Of a stretch of DNA of 64,000 nucleotides, positions 49,999 through 61,100 are shown piece by piece. The DNA lies in assembly GCA_020402865.1 (NCBI GenBank), contig JADBYT010000006.1, positions 124,001 to 188,000 on the forward strand. Reading direction: 5' to 3'. A program made the translations under genes and the position numbers. Numbering within the stretch: the first letter of the stretch is position 1; each line of letters begins with the position of its first letter. Below the pieces are notes generated by a model. It was not told the DNA's origin. It saw nothing but the letters and a program-made list of their open reading frames with translations, and searched no databases. This DNA is from Bacteroidota bacterium. GTDB lineage: Bacteria > Bacteroidota > Bacteroidia > Palsa-965.

Positions 49999-50313
49999 AT
50001 GAAGAATAGAGAATATCTCTTTTTGCCTGTAGCACTTAATGATATTAGTAGAATTTGCGCCTATTTTGATGATGAGAGTGACTATAAAGGGGATCGATTT
50101 TACAATGAATTGATTGAGGAAGTTAAATACGTTAGCCAAATGCCGCGCTCAAGAAGGAAGTATCATAAATATTTCCGTGTAGTGTTCATGCCTAATTTTC
50201 CTTTTGCGATTATCTACTCGTTAAATAAAAATGTCATTTATATTCATGCAGTCCGTTCTACGAAACAAGATTTGAAGCGTGTTTTGTATGACCTGAAACA
50301 GCAAAGTAAATAA
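49999..50313 (+). CDS. RelE/ParE-type toxin 2
   Basis: A 104-residue basic protein of the RelE/ParE superfamily. It has an N-terminal beta strand and helices (YLFLPVALNDISRICAYFDDES, FYNELIEEVKYVSQMP), then the beta-sheet core KYFRVVFMPNFPFAIIYSLNKNVIYIHAVRSTKQD. It would either cleave mRNA on the ribosome or poison gyrase; the sequence does not discriminate. It is intact, unlike toxin 1, and is 5 bp downstream of its antitoxin. Confidence 0.85.
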   Translation: MKNREYLFLPVALNDISRICAYFDDESDYKGDRFYNELIEEVKYVSQMPRSRRKYHKYFRVVFMPNFPFAIIYSLNKNVIYIHAVRSTKQDLKRVLYDLKQQSK

Positions 50314-50476
50314 TTAACTGACAATAATTTATGGGGCTCTTGTTGCTCATCGTCAGCAAAACATCCCTGTATTTTTCGGCCCATAGCAGTAAATCATCGG
50401 CTTCCTGTATTATTATTTCAAACCAGTGCTTATCTTCGTTCCACTGTGTTACAGCTTTTGCAAACCATATCATCTC
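50258..50476 (-). CDS. Possible small ORF or gene remnant
   Basis: A minus-strand frame of about 71 residues, helical and aromatic (IWFAKAVTQWNEDKHWFEII and ADDLLLWAEKYRDVLL). An AGGAGAG-like sequence lies just upstream of the ATG. It overlaps the end of toxin 2 antisense. It could be a decayed gene; no family is recognised. The rest of the 50314-50641 gap has a CCCGGCG/CGCCGGG inverted repeat with a long loop (50525-50573). Confidence 0.25.
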   Translation of the reverse strand, partial: EMIWFAKAVTQWNEDKHWFEIIIQEADDLLLWAEKYRDVLLTMSNKSPINYCQLIIYFAVSGHTKHASNLVS

Positions 50477-50627
50477 TCCTTATTGCCCGTCCGGCATTGC
50501 GCCTTATTCCTGTGCGAATTAGATAGCCCGGCGGCGTAATTTGTTTTTACTCACTTATTCGTTTCGCCGGGCTTTGCCGAATTACCTCCCGAAAGGGCGG
50601 AAGCTCTGCTGTTTCAGCACTTTTCAC

Positions 50628-50635
50628 TAACTTCG
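50628..50635 (+). promoter_or_regulatory. Possible -7 element for ileS
   Basis: TAACTTCG (TAnnTTxG) lies 6 bases before the ileS ATG. It is similar to the element before the RidA-like gene. Confidence 0.3.
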
Positions 50636-50641
50636 CGCGCA

Positions 50642-54139
<3,498 letters not shown>

Positions 54140-54152
54140 AACCTTCCGAACC

Positions 54153-54881
54153 ATGGCGAAAAAAGCGAAAAAAGCAACTAAAAAGGCTCCCGCTAAAGCT
54201 GGTGGAGCTAAAAAGGCTACGGTAAAAAAGGCAGCAAAAAAGGCCGCTCCCAAAAAAGCAGCCAAGAAAGCAGCTCCTAAAAAAGCAGTGAAAAAGGCCG
54301 CTCCGGCGAAACCGGCAAAAAAAGCCGCTAAAAAAGCAGCTCCTAAGAAAGCCGCTAAAAAGGCCGCTCCGGCGAAAAAAGCAGCTCCCAAAAAAGCCGC
54401 TAAAAAAGCCGTTGCGAAACCGGTGAAAAAAGCGGCTCCGGCGAAACCGGCAAAAAAAGCCACACCCGCCAAGAAAGCCGCTCCCGCAAAAAAAGCCGCT
54501 CCGGTAAAGAAGGCCGCAGCACCGGCAAAACCGGTGAAAAAAGCCGCTCCGGCACCCGTTAAGAAAGCCGCTCCGGCCGCAAAACCAGCGCCCGTGAAAA
54601 AAGCAGCCCCGGCTCCCAAACCGGCTCCCGCTAAACCGGTTGAAGTAAAAAAAACACCCGAACCTAAGCCCGTGCCCGCCAAACCGGTTGAAGTAAAAAA
54701 AGCTCCCGAACCCAAGCCCGCACCCGCCCCGGTTCCCGCTCCGCCCGCACCCATCATGCCCGAGGATGACCTCATGCTTGACATGGATATGGATGATAAC
54801 GACACCCCCGCCTCAACCGGACCCCGCGTTGACGAAGGTCACGAGTCTGACATTGAGCGTGGCGCGTTCGACCACTTCTAA
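54153..54881 (+). CDS. Histone H1-like Lys/Ala/Pro-repeat protein
   Basis: A 242-residue low-complexity protein made almost entirely of KKAAPKKA- and KPAPVKKA-type repeats (residues 1-200), then a Pro/Glu region and an acidic end (DDLMLDMDMDDNDTP, DEGHESDIERGAFDHF). It resembles AlgP/Hc1-like bacterial H1-type proteins that bind DNA through lysine-rich tails. The acidic C-terminus is an unusual counter-charge. It is placed between ileS and a DksA paralogue that itself has a similar tail. Extensive short repeats make length variation likely. Confidence 0.85.
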   Translation: MAKKAKKATKKAPAKAGGAKKATVKKAAKKAAPKKAAKKAAPKKAVKKAAPAKPAKKAAKKAAPKKAAKKAAPAKKAAPKKAAKKAVAKPVKKAAPAKPAKKATPAKKAAPAKKAAPVKKAAAPAKPVKKAAPAPVKKAAPAAKPAPVKKAAPAPKPAPAKPVEVKKTPEPKPVPAKPVEVKKAPEPKPAPAPVPAPPAPIMPEDDLMLDMDMDDNDTPASTGPRVDEGHESDIERGAFDHF

Positions 54882-54909
54882 TTTGATTACGAATTGAACT
54901 GATTTTGTG

Positions 54910-55869
54910 ATGGCCAAGAAAGCAATCAAAAAAGCACCCGCAAAAAAAGCTCCTGCTTCCGCTAAGAAAGTGAAAGCAGGAGCCAAGCCGGCCCCGAAAA
55001 CGGGGAAAAAAGCACCAGCCAAAGTTGTGGGTGCGAAAAAAACCGCCGGTGCAAAATCGTCGGCTAAAGCGAAACCGGCTGCAAAAACAATCGTAAAAAA
55101 AGCACCGGCTAAACCTGTGAAGGCCGCCGCCGCAAAAAAACCGTCGGCCCCCGCTAAAAAAGCGGCCACGACGATTGCTAAAAAGGCCGTTAAACCCGCC
55201 GCTAAACCGGCACAGAAAAAAGGATCAGCACCAGCTAAAAAAGTGGTGGCTAAAAAACCTGCCAAGGCTCCTGTAAAAGCAGCACCGGCAAAAGCAGCTC
55301 CGCCTAAAAAAGCGGCGCTGCCTGCAGCCAAAAACGCGCCCAAAACAGCAGCACCGGCTAAGCCCGCCCCACAAAAAAATATCGCAGCTCCTGTGGTAAA
55401 TGTTAATTCTCCTGCTGTTAAATCTGTTGTGAAACCGAATGTGGGTATGTCTGTAAAAAACAATAAACCTGAAGCCAACAAAGGCAATGACGATCAGCGC
55501 TCTCGCTACTCAGACGCTGAACTTGTAGAATTCAAAGAACTCATCAACAAAAAATTAGAAGAAGCCACCCGCGACTATGAGCTGCTGAAGAATACGCTCT
55601 CGCACAAAGATGACCATGGCACCGATGACACTTCCCCCACATTTAAATTGCTGGAGGACGGATCGGATGTGCTTTCGAAAGAAGAAACCGCACACCTTGC
55701 TGCCCGTCAGGAAAAATACATTCAGAACCTGAAAAATGCGCTCATCCGCATTCAGAACAAAACCTATGGTATTTGCCGCGTTACCGGAAAACTTATTCCC
55801 AAAGAACGCCTGCGCAGTGTGCCGCATGCCACACTGAGCATTGATGCAAAATTAGGACAGGGCCGTTAA
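54910..55869 (+). CDS. TraR/DksA-type protein with an N-terminal H1-like tail
   Basis: An ATG start is chosen at 54910 (a GTG at 54907 is one codon earlier), giving 319 residues. Residues 1-180 are Lys/Ala/Pro repeats like the preceding gene (KKAPAKKAPASAKK, repeated). Residues of about 195-319 form the DksA coiled-coil and C-terminal module: SRYSDAELVEFKELINKKLEEATRDYELL and the degenerate zinc-finger region YGICRVTGKLIPKERLRSVPHAT. Only one Cys is left, so the finger probably does not bind zinc, as in other Bacteroidota DksA-like proteins. DksA-like proteins modulate RNA polymerase. The H1-like extension could tether it to DNA (inference). Confidence 0.85.
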   Translation: MAKKAIKKAPAKKAPASAKKVKAGAKPAPKTGKKAPAKVVGAKKTAGAKSSAKAKPAAKTIVKKAPAKPVKAAAAKKPSAPAKKAATTIAKKAVKPAAKPAQKKGSAPAKKVVAKKPAKAPVKAAPAKAAPPKKAALPAAKNAPKTAAPAKPAPQKNIAAPVVNVNSPAVKSVVKPNVGMSVKNNKPEANKGNDDQRSRYSDAELVEFKELINKKLEEATRDYELLKNTLSHKDDHGTDDTSPTFKLLEDGSDVLSKEETAHLAARQEKYIQNLKNALIRIQNKTYGICRVTGKLIPKERLRSVPHATLSIDAKLGQGR

Positions 55870-55892
55870 GCCTTTTAACAAATTTTCTTACT

Positions 55893-55924
55893 GTCGCCGC
55901 AATTTTCATTGCGGCGACTTTCGT
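55893..55924 (+). terminator. Hairpin between the DksA-like gene and lspA
   Basis: A perfect 11-bp stem, GTCGCCGCAAT pairing with ATTGCGGCGAC (loop TTTC), is followed by TTTCGTTT. It can act as a terminator or attenuator, so lspA may have its own promoter. Confidence 0.75.
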
Positions 55925-55966
55925 TTATATACCCGCCTTTGGCCGAATTGTTGCATCTTTGCTGCC

Positions 55967-56908
55967 GTGAAAAAAGCATTGGCTATCATCTTCGCCGTAT
56001 TGTGTATCGACCAGGGAATTAAGCTCTGGATCAAAACACACATGACACTTGGCGAATCATACCGCACTGCGGGCAACTGGTTTCATCTGCACTTTGTAGA
56101 AAATCCCGGCATGGCTTTCGGTCTCGAATTTACAGAAGGTGCCACCGGTAAACTTGTGCTCAGCATTTTCCGTATTCTGGCCGTTGCCGGTATTGCCTAT
56201 TACCTTTTTACACTCTTTAAAAAACAGGTACGCCCGCTGCTCATCGTGTGCGTATCACTTATTCTGGCCGGGGCACTGGGCAATATTATCGACAGTGCGT
56301 TTTACGGAATGATTTTCGACAAAGGCACTACCTACGATCCGCAGCTTGAAATGTATCTCAACTACGGCGGTGTGGCCCAACTCAGCAGTCAGGGCTACAG
56401 TTCGTTTTTGCACGGCTGTGTGGTGGATATGTTCTACTTCCCCGTGTACACCGGCGAATGGGGCGGCGACGAAGTAATTTTCTTCCGTCCGGTATTCAAC
56501 ATTGCCGATGCGTCTATTTCTATCGGCGTGTTTCTGCTTATCGTGTTTCAGCGTCGTTTGTACGGCGTACAGGAGCAACTGAGCGAACGTAAGATTTTCG
56601 CTTCAAACGCATTCTTCGGCGTAGTGGTTTTTCTGATCACCTCGTTCCTTTCGCTCACACTGCTCAGTATGTTTGGCAGCACACATCCGCTTGGTGCGCT
56701 TACACTTACACTGGCCTTTCTTGGTTCGGCAGCGGCAGGCTTTGGCTTTTTCCGTATGCTTCAGCGCGAACCCGTGTACGTACCCGCAGTGACCGAAACA
56801 GCCGAAACCCCAGCCGAAACGGCATCGGAGCCTGTAAACGAAAGCGGGCAGGTTACTCCGCCAAGCGCCGGCGAAAACACACCGCCGGCTGAAGATAGTC
56901 AGCCATAA
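55967..56908 (+). CDS. lspA: Lipoprotein signal peptidase with C-terminal extension
   Basis: It starts with GTG and has 313 residues; most LspA proteins have about 160-210. The peptidase core spans about residues 1-200 with four TM helices. VENPGMAFG, ALGNIIDSAF (D109), the catalytic Asp in GCVVDMFYF (D154) and FNIADASISIG (D181) are all present. It cleaves prolipoprotein signal peptides in the inner membrane. A C-terminal extension of about 110 residues has two more hydrophobic segments (FFGVVVFLITSFLSLTLLSMF and LTLTLAFLGSAAAGFGFF), then a disordered Pro/Glu/Thr-rich tail. A convergent terminator follows. Confidence 0.92.
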   Translation: MKKALAIIFAVLCIDQGIKLWIKTHMTLGESYRTAGNWFHLHFVENPGMAFGLEFTEGATGKLVLSIFRILAVAGIAYYLFTLFKKQVRPLLIVCVSLILAGALGNIIDSAFYGMIFDKGTTYDPQLEMYLNYGGVAQLSSQGYSSFLHGCVVDMFYFPVYTGEWGGDEVIFFRPVFNIADASISIGVFLLIVFQRRLYGVQEQLSERKIFASNAFFGVVVFLITSFLSLTLLSMFGSTHPLGALTLTLAFLGSAAAGFGFFRMLQREPVYVPAVTETAETPAETASEPVNESGQVTPPSAGENTPPAEDSQP

Positions 56909-56937
56909 CCGTCAGAAACAATATATCAGACAATATA

Positions 56938-56972
56938 CAAAGGCCGCACAGCATCATGCAGTGCGGCCTTTG
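56938..56972. terminator. Bidirectional terminator between lspA and asd
   Basis: A 12-bp stem, CAAAGGCCGCAC pairing with GTGCGGCCTTTG (loop 11), lies between the convergent genes. Confidence 0.75.
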
Positions 56973-56993
56973 AGCGAGTGCGGTAAACAGCGT

Positions 56994-57977
56994 TTATTTC
57001 TTCAGCAAAAGCTCGGCAATCTGCACCGCATTGGTGGCTGCACCTTTGCGCAGGTTGTCAGACACAATCCACATATTCAGCGTGTGTGGCTGTGTTTCAT
57101 CGCGGCGGATACGGCCCACAAACACATCGTCTTTGTTGTTGGCGTGCAGCAGCGGCATGGGATATTGCTGCGCAGCCGGCTCGTCGATTACGGTTACGCC
57201 TGCGGCAGACTCAAGCAGTGTGCGTACTTCGGCAAGGTCAAACTCTTCGGCAAACTCCACATTCACCGACTCGCTGTGCCCGCCCATTACGGGTATGCGC
57301 ACACAGGTGGCGGTTACGCGGATGCTGTCGTCGCCCATTATTTTTTTCGTTTCATTCACCATCTTCATTTCCTCTTTGGTGTAGCCATTATCGAGGAACA
57401 CGTCGATTTGCGGAATCACGTTCAGGTCGATGGTGTAAGCGTATGCCTTTTCGCCCTCCACACCCGCACGCTCATTCATAAGCTGATCAACGGCTTTTTT
57501 GCCGGTACCAGTTACCGACTGGTAGGTGGAAACGACAATGCGTTTTATGCCGTAGCGTTTGCGCAGCGGCTCAAGCGCCACCACCATCTGAATGGTGGAG
57601 CAGTTAGGGTTGGCAATAATTTTATCGTTGGCAGTAAGAACATGGCCGTTTACTTCGGGCACTACCAGTTTTTTGGAAGGATCCATGCGCCAGGCCGAGG
57701 AATTGTCGATAACAGTAGTACCAACTTCGGCAAAACGCGGTGCCCATTCAAGCGATGTACTGCCACCGGCCGAAAACAGCGCAATATCAGGCCGCATTTC
57801 AACTGCCTGCTGCGGTGTAACAATAGTGTAGGTTTTGCCGCCAAACTCAAGCGGCTTCCCGGCCGACTTCTCGGACGCAACGGGAATAAATTCGGTTACC
57901 GGAAACTTGCGTTCCAGAAGTACTTCCATCATTTTGGTGCCCACCAGTCCGGTGGCACCCACAAGAGCTATTTTCAT
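56994..57977 (-). CDS. asd: Aspartate-semialdehyde dehydrogenase
   Basis: A 327-residue NADP-dependent enzyme that reduces aspartyl phosphate to the semialdehyde for lysine, methionine, threonine and diaminopimelate synthesis. The nucleotide-binding GATGLVGTKMMEVL is at residues 7-20. SAGGSTSLEWAP and DNSSAWRMDP follow, with the catalytic Cys126 in ANPNCSTIQM. PVMGGHSESVNVEF near the C-terminus carries a catalytic His. The length is normal. It is monocistronic with a strong consensus promoter upstream. Confidence 0.96.
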   Translation of the reverse strand: MKIALVGATGLVGTKMMEVLLERKFPVTEFIPVASEKSAGKPLEFGGKTYTIVTPQQAVEMRPDIALFSAGGSTSLEWAPRFAEVGTTVIDNSSAWRMDPSKKLVVPEVNGHVLTANDKIIANPNCSTIQMVVALEPLRKRYGIKRIVVSTYQSVTGTGKKAVDQLMNERAGVEGEKAYAYTIDLNVIPQIDVFLDNGYTKEEMKMVNETKKIMGDDSIRVTATCVRIPVMGGHSESVNVEFAEEFDLAEVRTLLESAAGVTVIDEPAAQQYPMPLLHANNKDDVFVGRIRRDETQPHTLNMWIVSDNLRKGAATNAVQIAELLLKK

Positions 57978-58000
57978 GCTGTAGTTAATTGCAGGCTTTG

Positions 58001-58030
58001 CAAATGTACTGTTCAGGCTTCAACAAACAA
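58001..58030 (-). promoter_or_regulatory. Consensus promoter for asd
   Basis: The minus strand reads TTG, then 19 bases, then TACATTTG. This matches the Bacteroidota TTG-N19-TAnnTTTG arrangement in both elements and spacing, 23 bases upstream of the ATG. Confidence 0.65.
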
Positions 58031-58109
58031 TTGTATTCGTGATAAGTGTACTTGTTTTTCGATTAATCAGCAGTTGTGTATAGCAACCAGCCACTATACT
58101 TCAGGGCAA

Positions 58110-58143
58110 CAAAAACCCCGCTGCGAAAATTGCAGCGGGGTTT
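58110..58143 (-). terminator. Hairpin terminator of the giant T9SS gene
   Basis: An 11-bp stem, AACCCCGCTGC pairing with GCAGCGGGGTT (loop of 7), is preceded by an A-run that becomes a U-tract on the minus strand. It lies 24 bases past the stop at 58167. Confidence 0.75.
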
Positions 58144-58166
58144 CTTGATTTGTGTAGTTCAATCAA

Positions 58167-61100
58167 TTACTGTTTCACAACACGACGGGTGGTTGTGTTT
58201 GCACCGTCGGTAATGCGAATCAGGTAAATACCACCTTCGTAGTTTGAAAGATCAACTTGCTTGTTGGTTGTGGTAATGGTAAATGCCTGTACCAACTGAC
58301 CAATGCTGTTCATCACTTCAACATTCACCACATCATTCGGAACATAACCGAGGTCGATGATAAACTGACCAAGGTTCGGGTTCGGGTAAATGGTTGTGTT
58401 GTTGAATGACTGTGAGGGATCACTTACACCTGAGCAGGGATCTACAAAAATTATATCTGTAGCAGTAGCTGTACAACCGCTTGAATCGGTATAGGTGTAA
58501 ATAATGGTCTGATTACCTGTAAGTGTAAGCGGTGTAAATGTTGTACCGCTTACGCCGGGACCAGAGAATGAACCACCTGCAGGTGTTCCTGTAAGTGTGA
58601 GGGCTGCATCGTCAGCACAAATAGTAGCTTGTGCAATAGTGAAGCTCACAACCGGCAGCGCATTGATTACAACGCTGATCGTATCACTGCCCATACAACC
58701 GTTGGCATCAGTAACCATTACTGAGTATGAACCGGAAGCAGAAACCGTATTGGTTTGTGCTGTTGTAGTGTTGTTCCAGAGGTAAGTTGAACCAGCGTTG
58801 CCGGCATCAAGCACAACAGGGCCGCCGCAAACAGTGGTGTCTGCGCCGAGAGCTACAACAACACCATTGCTGATCGATACCTGAATTGTATCAGATGCCA
58901 TACAACCGTTGCTGTCGGTAACCATTACTGAATACAAACCGGAAGTAGAAACTGTTTCTGTCTGGCCTGATCCTGAAGTGCTCCATGAGTATGTTGCACC
59001 AGCGTTACCGGCATCAAGCGTAATTGAAGCACCGTTACAGTTTACTGTATCAGCACCAAGAGCAACTACGGGGAGTGCATTGATGGTTACGCTGATTGTA
59101 TCAGAAGAAGAGCAGTTGTTGTTGTCGGTTACCATAACTGAGTATGAACCTGAAGCAGTAACCGTTTCTGTTTGACCGCTGCCTGAAGTGCTCCATGAGT
59201 ATGTTGCACCAGCGTTACCGGCATCAAGAACTACAGAGCCTCCGCACTGAGCGGTATCAGCACCAAGTGCTACAACCGGCAATGCGTTTACAGTGATCTG
59301 AACTGAATCAGCATCGGTACATCCGTTAGCATCAGTACCTACTACAGAGTAGAAACCAGCAGTTGTTACAGCTGTGGCAACTCCATCGGTAACACCGCCG
59401 CTCCATACGTATGTGGTTGCTCCGCTTCCGGTAAAGGTTACGGTATCACCAGAACATACTGTTGCTGAAGTTGCAGCCGCAGTTACTGTGGGCAATGCGT
59501 TTACAGTGATCTGAACTGAATCAGCATCGGTACATCCGTTAGCATCAGTACCAACTACGGAGTAGAAACCACCAGTTGTTAGCGCTGTGGCAACTCCGTC
59601 GGTAACACCGCCGCTCCATACGTATGTGGTTGCTCCGCTTCCGGTAAAGGTTACGGTATCACCAGAACATACTGTTGTTGAAGTTGCAGCCGCAGTTACA
59701 GTGGGCAGTGCATTCACAACGAGTGTAAAACCTACAGCTGCTGAGTCTGAACAACCATTCGTGTTGGTCTTGATCAGGTTGTAAACACCAGGAAGCGTAG
59801 CCGTGTAAGTATTGCTTGTTGCAGACGGAATCATTACTCCGTTCAGATACCATTGGCTTGTTCCGCCTGATGTTCCGGTAAGCACCGTGCTGCCACCGGC
59901 GCAAATAGTGTTTGTACCTGTAATAGATACAGAAGGCAGTGCGTTAACGGTAACAGCTACTGTAACTGTTGATGTTGTTCCGCAGTTATCAGTAATTACA
60001 CAGGTATAAGTTCCGCTGCCGGCTGTGGTAATTGCTGTAATTGCAGGAGAAGCTGTTGAAGCAGTAAAGCTGTTCGGGCCTGTCCACGCATAGGTGTAAG
60101 GAGCAAGACCACCTGTTGGTGTTGCCGAAAGCGTTAAGTTGCTTGCAGCACAAACGGTGTTCGACGGGCTAACAGAACCAGCAGAGGTAAGTGCCGGCGG
60201 CAATGAAATGGTAACCGTTCCGGTAGCTGTGCAGCCTGAAGATGCGGTTGCTGTTGCGGTATAAGTTGTGGCAGCAGTAACACCAGTTGCATTTACAGAA
60301 GCACCTGTGGTTGAGCTCAGGAATGTTCCCGGCGACCAGCTGAATGTAGCCGGAGAAGCTCCGCCGGTGATGGTGATAATGTAATCTTCGGTTTCACCAT
60401 AAGTAGATTGAGACGCACAGGGATCCATGATTCCGGTTCCGCTGTAATCCATATCACGCACACGCAGACGAACCTGACCATTAATGGCTGTGAGCGGAAC
60501 AGTGAAGGTGAACGAAGTGGAGGCCGGACTGGCGCCTACGTTGTTTGATTCGCCAAGTTTTTCACCGGCATCATTCAATACACCGTTCTGGTTAAAGTCA
60601 ATCCATGCTGCAAGGTCATTCAGCGTGTATGTTCCTGCAGTAAGTGTAATTGTATAAGTGCTGCCTGCAACAAGAGTTGTTGTTGTTGGTGCTGTTGCAG
60701 GGAACAAGGTGTAGAATGGAGCTACAGAAGCACCAGACGGGCTGTTCAGTGTATTTAAGACTACTGAACTCACATAATCACCGAAAACACTGCCGTTAGT
60801 ATAAACCGGCTGGCAGTAGCTGGCCGGCGGTAGAGATGCACTGGCTGCAAGAACCGATGAACCTCCGCTGCAAACCGTAGCCGGTGTTGCGGTTACGCTG
60901 CTCATGGTAAGTGCCTGACCAACAGTAATTGTTGCAGTAGCTGTATTCACACAACCATTTGCAGCTGTTCCTGTTACGGTGTAGGTTGTGGTTGCGGTCG
61001 GGTTAGCAGAAACTACAGCTCCTGTAGATGGTGTAAGTGCTGTTACGGGCAACCACGTATAAGTAGCTGCTCCGCCCGCTGTAATGGTAACCGGGCTTCC

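Noticed and set aside
50525-50573. CCCGGCG/CGCCGGG inverted repeat as a terminator
   Set aside because: The loop is about 31 bases and no clean T-tract follows, so it is not listed as a terminator.
56961-58148. 395-aa plus-strand open frame
   Set aside because: It is antisense to asd, crosses the asd promoter and ends inside the T9SS gene terminator; no domain is visible.
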